Shown here piece after piece: positions 26,150-37,162 of a DNA stretch of 64,000 nucleotides (position 1 is its first letter; every line of letters starts with the position of its first letter). The notes under the pieces were generated by a model, which did not search any database, was not told where the DNA came from, and was given only the letters and a program-made list of their open reading frames with translations. The stretch is taken from positions 434,001 to 498,000 of the forward strand of contig NZ_JACHYJ010000001.1 in NCBI RefSeq assembly GCF_014192745.1, given 5' to 3'. This DNA is from Luteimonas sp. RC10 (GTDB taxonomy: Bacteria; Pseudomonadota; Gammaproteobacteria; Xanthomonadales; Xanthomonadaceae). Made by a program: the position numbers and the translations under genes.

Positions 26150-27832
26150 CTACCGCGGTCCGCCTCCGCGCCGCGGCCACGCGGCGAGCAAGGCCCAGAC
26201 GCCGCCGATGCCCGCAACCCAGGTCGCGACCGGCACGCCGACGACACGCGGGCCACCGGCCTCGAGCGCGTAGAGCACCGCCGCGACGATCAACAGGCCC
26301 ACGCCGAGAATCGCCGCGACCACCCGGCGTTGCATGCCCTGCATCGTCGTGGTCAGCATCGCCAGGTCGTCGGAGCGCATGCGCAGTTCGTGTCGGCCTT
26401 CGACCTGCTGCTTGAGCCAGGCGTGCAGCAGCTGCGGCATTTCCGGCGCGCGGGTGACCAGTTCGGGCAGGCGATCGCGGAACTCGCGCAGCAGCCGCGG
26501 CGGGCTGTAGCGCTCGACGAGGATGCGCTCGAGCACCGGACGGGCGACCGCCCAGATATCGAGCTTCGGGTCGAGCAGCCGGCCGATGCCCTCGATGCTC
26601 AGCAGGGTCTTCTGCAGCAGGATCAGCTGCGGCTGCAGGGTCAGTTCATAGCGCTGCGCGGTGCGGAACAGCTTGCCCAGCACCTCGCCCAGCGAGATCT
26701 CCGACAACGGGCGGGTGAAGTACGGCTCGCACACCGCACGCACCGCCGCCTCGAGCTCGTCGATGCGCAGATGCGCCGGCATCCAGCCTGCCTGCACGTG
26801 CAGTTCGGCGATGCGGCGGTAGTCACGACGGAAGATCGCCATGAAGTTCTCGGCAAGGTAGTACTGATCCTCGCGCGAGAGCTGGCCCATGATGCCGAAG
26901 TCGAGCGCGATGAAGCGCGGATTGGTCGTGCGCTCGGGATCGACCCAGATGTTGCCCGCGTGCGCGTCGGCGTGGAAGAAGTTGTCGCGGAAGACCTGGG
27001 TGTAGAACACCCGCACGCCCTTGGCCGCCAGCGCGGAGCGATCGATGCCGGCCGCGTCGAGCGCGGCGATGTCGTCGCTGGGAATGCCGTAGACGCGCTC
27101 GAGCGTGAGCACGCGTTGGGCGGTGCGCTCCCAGACCGGCGCCGGCACGTAGAGATCGCTCGACTGCGCCCAGAAGCGACGCAGCACCGAGGCGTTGGCA
27201 CCTTCGCGCTGCAGGTCGAGTTCGGCGGCGAGGGTGTTCTCGATCTCGGCCACGACCTCGCGCGGGCGGATCTTGTCGGCATTGGGATGCGTGCGCGCGA
27301 CCAGCGCGGCGAGATTGCGCAGCAGCGCGACGTCGGCGGCGATCTGTTTTTCGATGCCCGGGCGCAGCACCTTGACCACGACCTCGCGCGGCGGGCCGTC
27401 GTCGGTGCCGGGCAGCATCGCCGCATGCACCTGGGCGATCGACGCCGAGGCCAGCGGCACCGGGTCGAAGGCGACGAAGGCCTGCGCGATCGGCATCGCC
27501 AGCTCGCGCTCGACGATCGCCTGCGCCAACGCGCCATCGAACGGCGCCACCCGGTCCTGCAACAGCGCCAGGTCGTCGACGATGTCCGGCGGCACGATGT
27601 CGCGACGGGTCGAGAGGATCTGCCCGAACTTCACGAAGATCGGACCGAGTTCCTGCAACGCCAGCCGCAGCCGGGCGCCACGCGACTGTGCCGCGATCGC
27701 GGCCGAGGCCCGTGGCACGAACGGCCGTGCGAGCCGCAGCCAGCGTTCGGCCGGCGTGCCGTCGAGCAGGTCGTCGAGCCGGTAACGCAGCAGCACCCGG
27801 CCGATGCGCGAAGCGCGCAGCAGGCCCTTCAT
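26150..27832 (-). CDS. ubiB: ubiquinone biosynthesis accessory kinase-like protein UbiB
   Basis: 560 aa, typical UbiB length. ABC1/ADCK atypical kinase-like domain with [11 protein letters not shown], the A-rich nucleotide loop replaced by the family ASASIAQVH segment, [10 protein letters not shown] and the catalytic-loop-like [12 protein letters not shown], followed by DFGIMG. Two C-terminal membrane helices (about 500-520 and 527-547) anchor it. Needed for early aerobic ubiquinone steps. Overlaps ubiJ by ATGA, so the pair is translationally coupled. Confidence 0.96.
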   Translation of the reverse strand: MKGLLRASRIGRVLLRYRLDDLLDGTPAERWLRLARPFVPRASAAIAAQSRGARLRLALQELGPIFVKFGQILSTRRDIVPPDIVDDLALLQDRVAPFDGALAQAIVERELAMPIAQAFVAFDPVPLASASIAQVHAAMLPGTDDGPPREVVVKVLRPGIEKQIAADVALLRNLAALVARTHPNADKIRPREVVAEIENTLAAELDLQREGANASVLRRFWAQSSDLYVPAPVWERTAQRVLTLERVYGIPSDDIAALDAAGIDRSALAAKGVRVFYTQVFRDNFFHADAHAGNIWVDPERTTNPRFIALDFGIMGQLSREDQYYLAENFMAIFRRDYRRIAELHVQAGWMPAHLRIDELEAAVRAVCEPYFTRPLSEISLGEVLGKLFRTAQRYELTLQPQLILLQKTLLSIEGIGRLLDPKLDIWAVARPVLERILVERYSPPRLLREFRDRLPELVTRAPEMPQLLHAWLKQQVEGRHELRMRSDDLAMLTTTMQGMQRRVVAAILGVGLLIVAAVLYALEAGGPRVVGVPVATWVAGIGGVWALLAAWPRRGGGPR

Positions 27833-28473
27833 GCGGCGGTCCCGCGACCGAGCCGGGCCACTCGCACCGCGAGCCGCTCGACGTCGTCGCGCAGGCCGTC
27901 GACATCGTCGTAGAAGGCCTCGAGTTCGGCGCGCGGCACCACATCGCGCGTTTCCTCGGTCACGTACTCGGCCGCGCTCTGGGCCAGGTTGCGGCCGACG
28001 TCCTGCGCCTGGCGCAACGCCGCGGCGAAGGCATTGGCGACCTGCACACCGACGACCTCGCCGAGCACGGCGACGAACGGACGCTGCCAGTCGGGATCGA
28101 AGCCCGCGGCCAGGCGCTGCAGCCGGCGCGCCAGCTCGGCATCGCCCGAGACCCGGACCTGGCCGATCGGCGGCGCGTCGCCGCGACGCAGGAACGGCAG
28201 CTGACCGAGCGCGCCGGCCAACGTGGTCCGCACCGACAGATCGGCCTCGACCTCCGGATCGACCGGGCCCACGCGCAGGCGGTCGCCGTCCACGCGCAAG
28301 GTCAGCGCCAGTGGCGGCGCACTCAGCGCCAGCGCAATCTGCTGGCCGTCGAGGGCGCGCAGCGCCGCCCCGGTGTCGGCATCGAGCGCGATCGCGCGGT
28401 TGAGCGCGGTCTCCAGCGCGCGGCCGGCCATCGGCTTGAGCAGGGAGAACGGAGAGAACGGAAGGTCGGCCAT
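27829..28473 (-). CDS. ubiJ: ubiquinone biosynthesis accessory factor UbiJ (SCP2 domain)
   Basis: 214 aa. The SCP2-type lipid-binding domain covers about 15-130; a C-terminal helical region (~150-205) is predicted to form a coiled coil. UbiJ scaffolds the ubiquinone biosynthesis complex with UbiK in E. coli. Position directly before ubiB matches the ubiE-ubiJ-ubiB order, though ubiE is not adjacent here. Confidence 0.9.
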   Translation of the reverse strand: MADLPFSPFSLLKPMAGRALETALNRAIALDADTGAALRALDGQQIALALSAPPLALTLRVDGDRLRVGPVDPEVEADLSVRTTLAGALGQLPFLRRGDAPPIGQVRVSGDAELARRLQRLAAGFDPDWQRPFVAVLGEVVGVQVANAFAAALRQAQDVGRNLAQSAAEYVTEETRDVVPRAELEAFYDDVDGLRDDVERLAVRVARLGRGTAA

Positions 28474-28520
28474 GGCGCGATTGTAGCGTCGGGCCCAGGC
28501 CGCAGCGCTCGCGCCGCGCA

Positions 28521-28555
28521 ACGCAAAAGGCCCGCCAGTGGCGGGCCTTTTGCGT
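28521..28555 (-). terminator. strong terminator after the DUF1328 gene
   Basis: Perfect 16-bp inverted repeat ACGCAAAAGGCCCGCC / GGCGGGCCTTTTGCGT around a 3-nt loop. T-runs occur on both strands, so it could stop transcription from either side; on the minus strand it lies 25 bp beyond the DUF1328 stop and just before ubiJ. Confidence 0.85.
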
Positions 28556-28579
28556 CATCGCGACGATGCGGTCGGGGCG

Positions 28580-28738
28580 TCAGACCCCTCGGCCACGCAG
28601 CATCGAGATCACGGCCAGGATCAGGAACACCACGAACAGGATCCAGGCGATATTGGTGGCGGCACCGGCCACGCCGCTGAAGCCGAGGACACCGGCGATG
28701 ATGGCGACGACGAGGAAGATGACGGCATATCTGAGCAT
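28580..28738 (-). CDS. DUF1328 (YtjA-type) small membrane protein
   Basis: 52 residues, beginning [20 protein letters not shown] and ending SMLRGRGV. Two membrane helices separated by [11 protein letters not shown], the standard DUF1328 architecture. A consensus AGGAGA lies 6 bp before the ATG. Such genes are often stress-induced (sigma-S or envelope stress) in proteobacteria; function unknown. Confidence 0.9.
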   Translation of the reverse strand: MLRYAVIFLVVAIIAGVLGFSGVAGAATNIAWILFVVFLILAVISMLRGRGV

Positions 28739-28794
28739 GGTGGTCTCCTGGTGGGTTTCGGCCAGTAGCGGCTACGGGGCCACCGTATGCCCGC

Positions 28795-29814
28795 TCAGGT
28801 CGCGATCAGGTGATGGCGCGCCGGCGCTTGGAGCGAATCTTTCAGCCGGATGAGTCCATCGTGAAGGGAAACCGCGGGCCGGTAGCCGAAGTCCCGCGTC
28901 GCCGGCGCCATGTCGTACCAGTGGCTGGTGCTCAGTTGCTCGGCCAGGAAGCGGGTCATCGGCGGCTCGCCGGACAGGCGCAGCAGCGGCCACAGCGTTT
29001 CGCACACCGCACCGGCCGCATAGGCTGCGCGGAACGGAATGGTCTTGTGCACGGGCGGCGCACCGGCCGCTTCGAGCAGCGCGTTGATGATCCAGCGCAC
29101 CGTGGTCGGCTCGCCATTGCTGACGAAGTACGCGCGGCCAGCGCAGGCCGCGCCGGGCGCCAGATGCGCGAATGCGTCGAAGTGCGCCTGCGCAGCGTTG
29201 TCGATATAGGTGGTGTCGATGCGGTTTTCGCCGTCGCCGACGAAGCGCAGCCGGCCGGCGCGGGCCCGCTCGACCAGGCGCGGCAGCAGTTGCTGGTCGC
29301 CCGGCCCCCAGATCAGCCGCGGTCGAAGCGCGACCGTGGCGAGGTCCGGACCGTTAGCCGCCAGCACGGCGCGCTCGGCGATCGCCTTGGTCGCCGCGTA
29401 CGGCGCCTTGAATCCCTCGCCGTAGGGCACGGTGTCGGCCGTGCCGCCCTCGACCGGATGCGTGGCGCGATGGGTGACGCTCGGCGTGGAGGTGTAAACC
29501 AGCCGGCCGACGCCCTGCGCCCGGCAGGCGTCGAGCACGTGCTGGGTGCCGACGACGTTGGCCTGGTGGTAGCTGTCGTAGTCGCCCCACGCGCCGGCCT
29601 TGGCGGCGTTGTGGAAGATCGCCTCCATGCCGGCCGCCGCCGCGCGCACGTCGTCGCGGTCGGCAAGGTCGCCACGGATCTGGCGCACGCCCAGCGCCTC
29701 GAGTTCGGGATAGTGACCGCGGTTGAAGCTGGCGACCGTGTGGCCACGCGCGACCAGGCCGCGGCACAGGGCCTGCCCGAGGAAGCCGCCGCCGCCGGTG
29801 ACCAGGATCTGCAT
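28795..29814 (-). CDS. oleD: 2-alkyl-3-oxoalkanoate reductase OleD
   Basis: 339 aa NAD(P)-dependent short-chain/3beta-HSD-type reductase. It reduces the beta-keto acid made by OleA to a beta-hydroxy acid in long-chain olefin synthesis. Cofactor loop TGGGGFLG at residues 6-13, Ser in VYTSTPSV, and YxxxK as Tyr139-Lys143 in [10 protein letters not shown]. Identity rests on the family match and on oleA, oleB and oleC lying in the same 20 kb. Not contiguous with oleC: a serine hydrolase and a regulator intervene. Confidence 0.85.
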   Translation of the reverse strand: MQILVTGGGGFLGQALCRGLVARGHTVASFNRGHYPELEALGVRQIRGDLADRDDVRAAAAGMEAIFHNAAKAGAWGDYDSYHQANVVGTQHVLDACRAQGVGRLVYTSTPSVTHRATHPVEGGTADTVPYGEGFKAPYAATKAIAERAVLAANGPDLATVALRPRLIWGPGDQQLLPRLVERARAGRLRFVGDGENRIDTTYIDNAAQAHFDAFAHLAPGAACAGRAYFVSNGEPTTVRWIINALLEAAGAPPVHKTIPFRAAYAAGAVCETLWPLLRLSGEPPMTRFLAEQLSTSHWYDMAPATRDFGYRPAVSLHDGLIRLKDSLQAPARHHLIAT

Positions 29815-29984
29815 GTCGCGCTCCACGCTTGAGAAGCGCACACGATAGCGGGCGCCTGCCGGACTGGCGACGCAGGTGCGTGCAAGCGCTTGATCGGCAA
29901 GCCCTTCAGAAACCTTCATCCCGCCACCGGGCACTTCATCCGCCGCTTTGGTGGGCTGGCCGCTCCCCGAACGGAGTGCCGACG

Positions 29985-31091
29985 ATGTCCATCCTGCCGC
30001 GCCTGCTTCTGCTGGCCACCCTCGCCTGCCCGCTGTCCACCGCCACCGCGTCGCCTCCGGCGCTGGACGATGGCTGGCCGGTCGCCGATCCCATCCGTCT
30101 GGGCTGGGACGCCGCAAAGCTCTCGGCGCTCGATGCCGCGATCACAGCAGGCGCGGCGCCCGACACCACCAGTGTGCTGATCGTCCACCGTGGTGCGTTG
30201 ATCCACGAGGCCTACTTCGACGGCGCCGAGCGCGACACGCTGCACGACACCCGTTCGCTGACCAAGAGCGTGACCGCGTTGCTGGTGGGCGCGGCGATCG
30301 ATCGCGGCCTGATCGCCGATGTCCGCACGCCGGTGCTGCGCTTCTTCCCCGACCGCCGGCCAGCCCACCCCGGCGCGTTCAAGGACGCGACGACCGTCGA
30401 GGACCTGCTGACGATGAGCGCGCAATGGGAGTGCGACGACAACAACACCTTCTCCAGTGGCCACGAGGAACGCATGTACGTGAGCGCGGACTGGACGGGT
30501 TTCGCGCTCGATCTGCCCGAGCGCGGCTACGCGCCGTGGCAGACGCGACCGGCCGACAGTCCGTACGGGCGGGCGTTCGCCTACTGCACCGCCAACAGCC
30601 TGCTGCTGGGCGCGATCGTCGAGCGCGCCAGCGGCATGGCGCTGGCCGACTTCGCGCGCGCGACACTGGAGCGACCGCTGGGCATCGCGGAGGCGGCCTG
30701 GAAGCGCGCACCCGAAGGCACCGGCATGGGCGGCGGCGGCACCGGCTACCGCAGCCGGGACCTCGCCCGGCTCGGGCAGTTGCTCGCCGATGGCGGTCGC
30801 TGGCAGGACCGCCGCGTGCTGTCGGCGGCGTGGATCGACGCGATGCTGCAGCCACGCGCGCGGACACCGTTCGATGCCGACTACGGCTACCAGCTGTGGC
30901 GCTTCGATGTGGCCGCGGGCGCGCGGCGGTGGCAGGCCTGGACGATGTCGGGCAATGGCGGCAACGCGGTTTTCGTCATTCCCGAAGAACGGCTGGTCGT
31001 GGTCGTGACCCGGACCCATTACAACCGGCCGGGCATGCACACGCAGACCCGGGCCTTGCTGCAGGACTACGTGCTCAGCGCGCTGCCGTGA
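29985..31091 (+). CDS. secreted serine hydrolase (beta-lactamase class C/EstB type)
   Basis: 368 aa. Sec signal peptide (ends near ATA-S). Catalytic SxxK is Ser91-Lys94 ([10 protein letters not shown]), with YCTANS as the YxN element and SGNGG near the C-terminus in place of HxGG. Such proteins can be esterases, D-peptidases or amidases; substrate not predictable. It lies between oleC-regulator and oleD but on the opposite strand. Its 3' end overlaps the regulator's 3' end by 17 bp (convergent). Confidence 0.85.
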   Translation: MSILPRLLLLATLACPLSTATASPPALDDGWPVADPIRLGWDAAKLSALDAAITAGAAPDTTSVLIVHRGALIHEAYFDGAERDTLHDTRSLTKSVTALLVGAAIDRGLIADVRTPVLRFFPDRRPAHPGAFKDATTVEDLLTMSAQWECDDNNTFSSGHEERMYVSADWTGFALDLPERGYAPWQTRPADSPYGRAFAYCTANSLLLGAIVERASGMALADFARATLERPLGIAEAAWKRAPEGTGMGGGGTGYRSRDLARLGQLLADGGRWQDRRVLSAAWIDAMLQPRARTPFDADYGYQLWRFDVAAGARRWQAWTMSGNGGNAVFVIPEERLVVVVTRTHYNRPGMHTQTRALLQDYVLSALP

Positions 31092-32658
31092 CCGCGACCG
31101 CGTCGGCCGGCAGGTGCCCGGCGGCCTGCACGCGCGCCCGATCGCGCGCGATGCTGGCGTCGATCCGCGACAGCACCGCGGCGAAGCCCGGTTCGCCGCA
31201 CAGGTCGGCGAACAGCGGCGAGACCCGCAGGTAGTCCGCATCACGATGGCCCGCCGTGACCGCGCCGTCCAACGCATCGAGCGCCGCCGCGCGATCGCCG
31301 GCCAGCGATGCCAGCAGCGCGGCATCGAGTCCGTCGAGCGGATCGCCGCCCCTGGCCAGCCCCGTGCGCAGCGCGGCGATGCGTGCGCGCAGCGCCGGTG
31401 CCGCAGGCCGCGGCTCGGCCCCGACGATCCAGGCGACCGTCGCCGGCAGGCTCGCATGCGGCTTGAGCGCACGCGCGCGCTGCGCCGCATGCCGCGCGAC
31501 ATCGAGATCGCCGCGCTGCAACGCCAGCTCGGCGGCCAGCAGTTGCAGGCCCGCGTGGTCGGTGCCGCGCGTCAGCGCCTCATCCAGCGCCGCCTGCGCC
31601 TGCGCGCCGCGCCCGTGGCGGTACAGGAAGCTCGGCCAGGCGAGGTTGGAGAACACGTTGTCGGGATAGAGCTGGAAGCTGCGCCGGTAGCGGCCTTCGG
31701 CCGCGTCGGCATAGCCGAGCAGGTCGAGGTCGGCGGCGATCTGCAGCGCCAGGAACCGCGCATCCTCAGGGCGGTGCACGGCCAGGTTGGCCGCCAGCGC
31801 ATCGGCCAGCCGGCCCTGGCGCGCGTACAGGTAGGCGGCCGACGCCCGCGCGGCATCGGCGTCGGGGTCCAGGGCCACCGCGCGTTCGTAGCCGGCCAGT
31901 GCCGTGGCCACCTCGCCGCGGCAGTCGTGGGCATAGCCCAGTGCCGCGTGCGCGGCCGCCAGGTGCGGCTGGCGCGCGAGCACGTGTTCGGCGAGCGCCT
32001 GCGCGCGGTCGGCATCGGCGAGGTCGCCGCCATACAGGCACAGTCGCGCGGCATGCGCGCGGGCCAGGCCCAGCACGGCCTGCACGTCGGCCGGCGCTTC
32101 TTGCAGGCGCTGGCGGTACAGCGCGAGCGCACGCGCGTTGTTCTCGCGCTGGCCGATGCTGGCGTAGTAGTCGGCACGCTGCAGCAGCGGCGATAGCGCC
32201 TGCGCAGCCGGTCGCGGCCACGACCACCAGCCAATCGCAGCGATCACCGGCAACAGCGCCAGCACCGCAGCGGCAACGAGCGCCCGGCCGCGGACGTGGG
32301 ACACGCGCAACGCATCGTCGTCCGGACGTGGCGGGCTGCACAGCTGATAGCCGCAGCCGCGCACCGAGCGCAGGTAACGCGCCCGGCGTCCGTCATCGCC
32401 GAGCGCCTGGCGCAGCAGGCGCACGCGCTGGGTCACGGTGTCCTCGCCGACCAGCGCGGGCGCCCAGACCTGCGCGATCAGTTCGTCGAAGCCGACCACC
32501 CGCGTACCCTGCATCAACAGGTAATGCAGCAGGCGGAAGCTGAGCCCGGCCACGTCCAGCACCTGGCCGTCATCGCGCTCCACCCGCTGCCGGGCCACGT
32601 CGATGCGCAGGTCGTCGAGACGATAGTGCGCAGGCGACGCGGCGGCGGACTCAGACAC
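31075..32658 (-). CDS. membrane-bound winged-helix regulator with TPR-like C-terminus (CadC/ToxR style)
   Basis: 527 aa. Residues 10-108 form an OmpR/CadC-type DNA-binding winged helix (LSFRLLHYLLMQGTRVV, VTQRVRLLRQALGDD, RSVRGCGYQL). One membrane segment follows at ~125-146. The remaining ~380 residues are Ala-rich helical TPR-like repeats predicted to be periplasmic. The GTG start overlaps the oleC stop by 8 bp (GTGTCTGA), so expression is linked to oleC. It may sense an envelope or protein partner and control local genes; this is inference from position. Confidence 0.85.
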   Translation of the reverse strand: MSESAAASPAHYRLDDLRIDVARQRVERDDGQVLDVAGLSFRLLHYLLMQGTRVVGFDELIAQVWAPALVGEDTVTQRVRLLRQALGDDGRRARYLRSVRGCGYQLCSPPRPDDDALRVSHVRGRALVAAAVLALLPVIAAIGWWSWPRPAAQALSPLLQRADYYASIGQRENNARALALYRQRLQEAPADVQAVLGLARAHAARLCLYGGDLADADRAQALAEHVLARQPHLAAAHAALGYAHDCRGEVATALAGYERAVALDPDADAARASAAYLYARQGRLADALAANLAVHRPEDARFLALQIAADLDLLGYADAAEGRYRRSFQLYPDNVFSNLAWPSFLYRHGRGAQAQAALDEALTRGTDHAGLQLLAAELALQRGDLDVARHAAQRARALKPHASLPATVAWIVGAEPRPAAPALRARIAALRTGLARGGDPLDGLDAALLASLAGDRAAALDALDGAVTAGHRDADYLRVSPLFADLCGEPGFAAVLSRIDASIARDRARVQAAGHLPADAVAVTAAR

Positions 32659-34318
32659 GCGCGGCGGCCCAGGCGGCCAGCGTCTCTCGGCCGATCTTGG
32701 CGTTATGGCGGATGTCGACCGGGAAGCGCGGGTGGAACAGCACCGTCGCGATGCCGGCGGTGTGCACGAAACCGGCACCGATGTGGCGCAGCTCGTCGGC
32801 GATGCGCGCGTCCTCGCTCTTGCCCACACCGGGTTGCAGCTCCACGCACAGCACCGGGGTCTGGCGGCCAGCAGGGCCGACGCCGACCAAGGCGGTGCGC
32901 GCGACATCGGGATGGACGTTGAACACCGGCTCGACCTGTTCGGTGCACAGCGTACCGCTGGCGGTGACGACACGATGGCCCTTGCGCCCGCAGAACCACA
33001 GCCGGCCCTCGCTGTCGAAATAGCCCAGGTCGCCCATGCGGTGGACGATGCGCGTGCTGCCGTCGGGCAGGGTCTCGGCGATCTTCGCCAGCCGGGTCTG
33101 CGCCTCGCGGCCGAAGTAGCTGTCGGTCGCCGTCGGTCCGGCGACGGTGATCTCGCCGATCTGCCCGCGCGGGAGCTCCAGCGCGTCCGACCACGTGGCG
33201 ATCGCGGCATCGTCGACACCGATGATCCGCACCTCGTTGGGTGGGACCGGCCGGCCGACACAGGTACCGGCGCCCTGCTCGGTGCGGGTACGCAATGCCA
33301 GCAGTTCGCGGCCTTCGACGACCGCGACTGGCAGGCATTCGGTGGCGCCGTACGGTGTCCACAGCGAGGCCTCGGGCGGCAGCAGCGCGAGCATCGTTGC
33401 CACGATATCCGGCGGCACCGGCGCGCCGGCCGAGGTCACCCGGCGCACGCCCGGCAGCGGCGCGCCGTGCGTGGCGAGCACCCGCATCAGTGCCGGCGAG
33501 CCGAACAACTGGTCGACGCCAAAGCGCGCGATCGCGGCGTGCAGCTTGTGCGGGTCGGCACGCGCCGGACGGGTCGGGTCCATGTCCGGGACGATCGAGG
33601 TCAGGCCCAGCGCCGGATCGAACAGGGCGAACGGCGGGAACGTCGGCAGGTCGACGCCGCCGGGCGGGATGCCGAACGCGTCGCGCAGCATCGCGATCTG
33701 CGCGACGAAATGGCGGTGCCGGTAGACCACGCCCTTGGGCACGCCGGTCGAGCCGCTGGTGAACAGGATCGCGGCAACCTCGTCGGCGGCCGTCGCCGCG
33801 AGCTGCGGCCCGGCGCCGGTGCCGGCGCGCTCGACCTGGGCCAGGGTCGCGTCGGCCAGCACCGCGCGGCGGCCGGTGGTGATGCGGATCGTCGCCGAGC
33901 GCGCCCAGCCCAGCAGCACGCGCGCGACCTGCGCCAGCGGAATGCCGATGAACGCCTGCGCCTGCGCCTCGTCCAGGCACTGCCGCAGCGCGCGCCGGTC
34001 GATGCCCGGATCGACCAGCACCGGCACCGCACCGGCCTTGAACAGCGCGAACATCAACAGGAAGAACTCGGGGCTGGGCCGCACCATCAGCACCGTGCGA
34101 GTGCCGCGAACGATGCCGCGCGCCGCCAGGCCGGCGGCAATCGCGTCGCTGCGGGCATCGAGCGCGGCGTAGCTGAGCGCATGCGCATCGCGGTAGCGCC
34201 CATCGGGGCCGGGGCAGCGCAGCGCAATCTGGTGGGGGCGCTCGCGCGCCAGACGCGGCAACGCGGCCGCGATGTTGACCGCCTCGACGGCGGGGCTGGG
34301 GGCATCGGAATGCGTCAT
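32651..34318 (-). CDS. oleC: beta-lactone synthetase OleC (AMP-forming ligase family)
   Basis: 555 aa ANL-superfamily enzyme. In long-chain olefin synthesis OleC uses ATP to turn the 2-alkyl-3-hydroxy acid from OleD into a beta-lactone. Motif A3 ILFTSGSTGVPKG, VTSAGAPVP, TPYGATE (A5), and the FCGRKGHRV region (A8) are present; the conserved Lys in NAKIGRE is near the C-terminus. ATG at MTHSDAP. It leads a minus-strand pair with the winged-helix/TPR regulator. Confidence 0.9.
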   Translation of the reverse strand: MTHSDAPSPAVEAVNIAAALPRLARERPHQIALRCPGPDGRYRDAHALSYAALDARSDAIAAGLAARGIVRGTRTVLMVRPSPEFFLLMFALFKAGAVPVLVDPGIDRRALRQCLDEAQAQAFIGIPLAQVARVLLGWARSATIRITTGRRAVLADATLAQVERAGTGAGPQLAATAADEVAAILFTSGSTGVPKGVVYRHRHFVAQIAMLRDAFGIPPGGVDLPTFPPFALFDPALGLTSIVPDMDPTRPARADPHKLHAAIARFGVDQLFGSPALMRVLATHGAPLPGVRRVTSAGAPVPPDIVATMLALLPPEASLWTPYGATECLPVAVVEGRELLALRTRTEQGAGTCVGRPVPPNEVRIIGVDDAAIATWSDALELPRGQIGEITVAGPTATDSYFGREAQTRLAKIAETLPDGSTRIVHRMGDLGYFDSEGRLWFCGRKGHRVVTASGTLCTEQVEPVFNVHPDVARTALVGVGPAGRQTPVLCVELQPGVGKSEDARIADELRHIGAGFVHTAGIATVLFHPRFPVDIRHNAKIGRETLAAWAAARV

Positions 34319-34403
34319 CGGCCACAGGATACCGGCGAGCCGGGCCCGGCCGGCAGGCGTTGCGGCTACGATGCGCCAACGCCCGTTGCCCTGGACCCTG
34401 CCG

Positions 34404-34835
34404 ATGCGCGCGATCCGCCGCTCCTCCCTGCCGCTGCTGGTCCTGCTCGCCGCACTGGCGCTGGCGATCGGCGGCTGCGCCAGCAGCGGCAAGCAACGCA
34501 GCGCACTGGAGCGGGTGCACAACGCCTGGGCGAGCGCGATGCGCTGGAACGACATCGAGGGCGCCTGGCAGTTGGTCGACCCCGAGGTGCGTGCCGAGCA
34601 GCCGATGGGCGAGCTGGCCTTCGCCCGCTACGCCCAGCTGCAGGTCACCGGCTACCGCGCGCTCGGTGGCCAGGCCGGCCAGGACGAGGCCCTGCGCGAG
34701 GTCGAGATCCGGGTGGTCAACCGCCACTCGATGGCCGAACGCACGCTGCGTCATACCGAACGCTGGCGCTGGGACCCGGACGCCGGCACCTGGTGGAACG
34801 TCAGCGGCCTGCCCGACTTCTGGGAAGGCGAATAG
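34404..34835 (+). CDS. lipoprotein, unknown function
   Basis: 143 aa with lipobox IGGC. The mature domain (~30-143) has an NTF2/DUF4440-like look: an amphipathic helix with WNDIEGAWQLVDPEV, then beta strands rich in RVVNRHSM and RWRWDPDAGTWWN. No specific family assigned. Divergent from oleC by 85 bp. Confidence 0.68.
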   Translation: MRAIRRSSLPLLVLLAALALAIGGCASSGKQRSALERVHNAWASAMRWNDIEGAWQLVDPEVRAEQPMGELAFARYAQLQVTGYRALGGQAGQDEALREVEIRVVNRHSMAERTLRHTERWRWDPDAGTWWNVSGLPDFWEGE

Positions 34836-34936
34836 CCGGCGTCGGCAGCCGCCTTGGCCCCCGATCGCGGCCCCCGGTGGTGCGCCCGGCGCGGTGTGCG
34901 ACAATCGCCGCCCGCTGACGCTGCGCGAATCGTGTC

Positions 34937-35374
34937 GTGAACTTCGAAGAACTGCTGGCCTTCCTGGGCCGAAACCAGATGTTGTCGCTGATCCTCGCCG
35001 TGCTGACGGTGGCGATCGTCTTCAATGAGATCTCGCGGCTGTTCCGCGGCTTCAAGGCCCTGCGCCCGGCCGAGCTGACCGCGCTTGTGAACCGCGACAA
35101 CGCACTGGTCGTCGACCTGCGCCCGAGCGCCGACTTCGGCAAGGGCCACATTCCCGGCGCCAAGAACGTGCAGATGAGCCAGTTCGACCCGGAGAGCAAG
35201 CAGCTCGCCGCGGCCAAGGCGCTGCCGGTCGTGCTGGTGTGCAAGACCGGCAGCACCGCCGGCGATGCCGCCAAACGGCTGAAGAAGGCCGGCTTCCAGA
35301 ATGTCTACGTGCTCGACGGCGGCATCGCCGGCTGGCAGCAGGCCGATCTGCCGCTGGTCAAGGGCCGCGGCTGA
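34937..35374 (+). CDS. membrane-anchored rhodanese-like protein (YibN type)
   Basis: 145 aa. N-terminal membrane helix (~14-33), then a single rhodanese domain with active-site Cys102 in VCKTGSTAG and the DLRPSADFGKGHIPGA entry motif. Sulfurtransferase activity is likely; physiological acceptor unknown. GTG start. Followed by secB and gpsA in the same direction, as yibN is in E. coli (yibN-grxC-secB-gpsA) but without grxC. Confidence 0.88.
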   Translation: MNFEELLAFLGRNQMLSLILAVLTVAIVFNEISRLFRGFKALRPAELTALVNRDNALVVDLRPSADFGKGHIPGAKNVQMSQFDPESKQLAAAKALPVVLVCKTGSTAGDAAKRLKKAGFQNVYVLDGGIAGWQQADLPLVKGRG

Positions 35375-35445
35375 CGGCCGACCGTCCTTCGCGGGTGCCA
35401 TAATCGGCGATCCGCCTCATCCCCATCATCGCTGGAGTCGATCCC

Positions 35446-35976
35446 ATGTCCGAAGAACAGGCCAACAACGGCGCCAACGGCGCAGCCCCGGAGCAGCCGG
35501 CCGGCGCGCAGTTCAGCGTCGAGAAGATCTACGTCAAGGACGTCTCGTTCGAGTCGCCCAAGGCCCCGCAGATCTTCAACGAGCAGGCCCAGCCGCAGCT
35601 CAACATGAACCTCAACCAGAGCGTGCAGCGCGTGGGCGACAACGCCTATGAAGTCGTGCTGGCGATCACCCTGACCTGCACGATCGGCGAAGACGACAAC
35701 AACACCGTCTACGTCGCCGAGGTCAAGCAGGCCGGCGTCTTCGGTCTGGCCGGGTTCGACAGCGGCACGCTCGACGCGCTGCTCGGCACCCAGTGCCCGA
35801 ACGTGCTCTACCCCTACGCGCGTCAGCTGATCGGCGACCTGATCCAGGCCGGCGGCTTCCCGCCCTTCCTGCTGCAGCCGATCAACTTCGACGCGCTGTA
35901 TGCCGAGGGTCTGCGCCAGCGCGGCAACCAGCAGGCCGCTGGCCAGCCGACGACCGACCAGATCGGCAACGCCTGA
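35446..35976 (+). CDS. secB: protein-export chaperone SecB
   Basis: 176 aa. The SecB tetramer keeps precursors unfolded and hands them to SecA. Signature segments: [43 protein letters not shown]-equivalent [28 protein letters not shown]. Slight N-terminal extension rich in Asn/Ala. Two bases before the gpsA start. Confidence 0.97.
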   Translation: MSEEQANNGANGAAPEQPAGAQFSVEKIYVKDVSFESPKAPQIFNEQAQPQLNMNLNQSVQRVGDNAYEVVLAITLTCTIGEDDNNTVYVAEVKQAGVFGLAGFDSGTLDALLGTQCPNVLYPYARQLIGDLIQAGGFPPFLLQPINFDALYAEGLRQRGNQQAAGQPTTDQIGNA

Positions 35977-35978
35977 GC

Positions 35979-37001
35979 GTGACCGATCGCGCGACTGCCG
36001 TCGCGGTGCTGGGCGCGGGCTCCTGGGGCACCGCGCTCGCCTCGCTGATCGCCCGCAACGGCCACCCCACCACGCTGTGGGGCCGGGATGCGGCGACGGT
36101 CGAGGCGATCGACCAGCGCCATGAGAATCCGCGCTACCTGCCCGGCATCCCGTTGCCGGAGCGGTTGCGTGCGACCACCGATCTGGCGCGTGCGCTCGAG
36201 GGCGCCAGGCTGATCCTGGTCGTGGTGCCTTCGCATGCGTTCCGCGAGACGCTGGCCGAGCTGGCACCGCTGCGGGCGCCCGGTGTCGGCATCTCGTGGG
36301 CGACCAAGGGCTTCGAGCCCGGCTCGGGCCGGTTCCTGCACGAGGTCGCCGGCGAACTGGTCGGCGACGACGTGCCGCTGGCCGTGGTCACCGGGCCGTC
36401 GTTCGCCAAGGAGGTCGCGTCCGGGCTGCCGACTGCGGTGACGGTGCAGTCCGAGGACGAGGATTTCGCCCGCAGCGTCGCCGATGTGCTGCACGGGCCG
36501 AGCTTCCGGGCCTACACCGGCACCGACATGCGCGGCGCCGAGCTCGGTGGTGCGATGAAGAACGTGCTGGCGGTCGCCACCGGTGCGGCCGACGGCATGG
36601 AGTTGGGCCTCAATGCCCGCACCGGCCTGATCACCCGTGGCCTCAACGAGATGCTGCGCCTGAACCGCGCGATCGGCGGTCGCCCCGAGACGCTGATGGG
36701 GCTGGCGGGCCTGGGCGATCTGGTGCTGACGTGTTCGGGCGATCTGTCGCGCAATCGCCGGCTGGGCCTGGCCCTGGGCCGGGGCGAACGGCTCGAGGAT
36801 GCGGTGCGCGCGATCGGCCAGGTGGTCGAGTCGGTGCAGACCGCCGACGAGGTCATGCGACTGGCGAACCGCCACGAGATCGAATTGCCGATCTCCAGCA
36901 ATGTCCAGGCCGTGCTGCACGGCGAGATCAGCCCCGCCGAGGGTCTCGCCCGGCTGATGGCCCGCGAACGCAAGCCCGAATACACCGGCGCGCTGTTCTA
37001 G
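35979..37001 (+). CDS. gpsA: glycerol-3-phosphate dehydrogenase [NAD(P)+]
   Basis: 340 aa. Reduces dihydroxyacetone phosphate to sn-glycerol 3-phosphate for phospholipid synthesis. Nucleotide loop [10 protein letters not shown], the catalytic Lys in [13 protein letters not shown], and [10 protein letters not shown] are present. GTG start 2 bp after the secB stop, so the two are cotranscribed. Confidence 0.96.
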   Translation: MTDRATAVAVLGAGSWGTALASLIARNGHPTTLWGRDAATVEAIDQRHENPRYLPGIPLPERLRATTDLARALEGARLILVVVPSHAFRETLAELAPLRAPGVGISWATKGFEPGSGRFLHEVAGELVGDDVPLAVVTGPSFAKEVASGLPTAVTVQSEDEDFARSVADVLHGPSFRAYTGTDMRGAELGGAMKNVLAVATGAADGMELGLNARTGLITRGLNEMLRLNRAIGGRPETLMGLAGLGDLVLTCSGDLSRNRRLGLALGRGERLEDAVRAIGQVVESVQTADEVMRLANRHEIELPISSNVQAVLHGEISPAEGLARLMARERKPEYTGALF

Positions 37002-37162
37002 GCTGCGTTGGCGCCTGGCGGGGGTGCGCGGCGATGCCCCCGTCTGCGATGCTGTGCCCCGCAGGCCCGGTCTGGACCGGCTGGCGTTGCGGCCATCGTG
37101 TCGGACCGGCTGCCGTCCGGCCACAGCTGCGATCTTAAGGAAGCGCCGAGATCGAAACGCGT

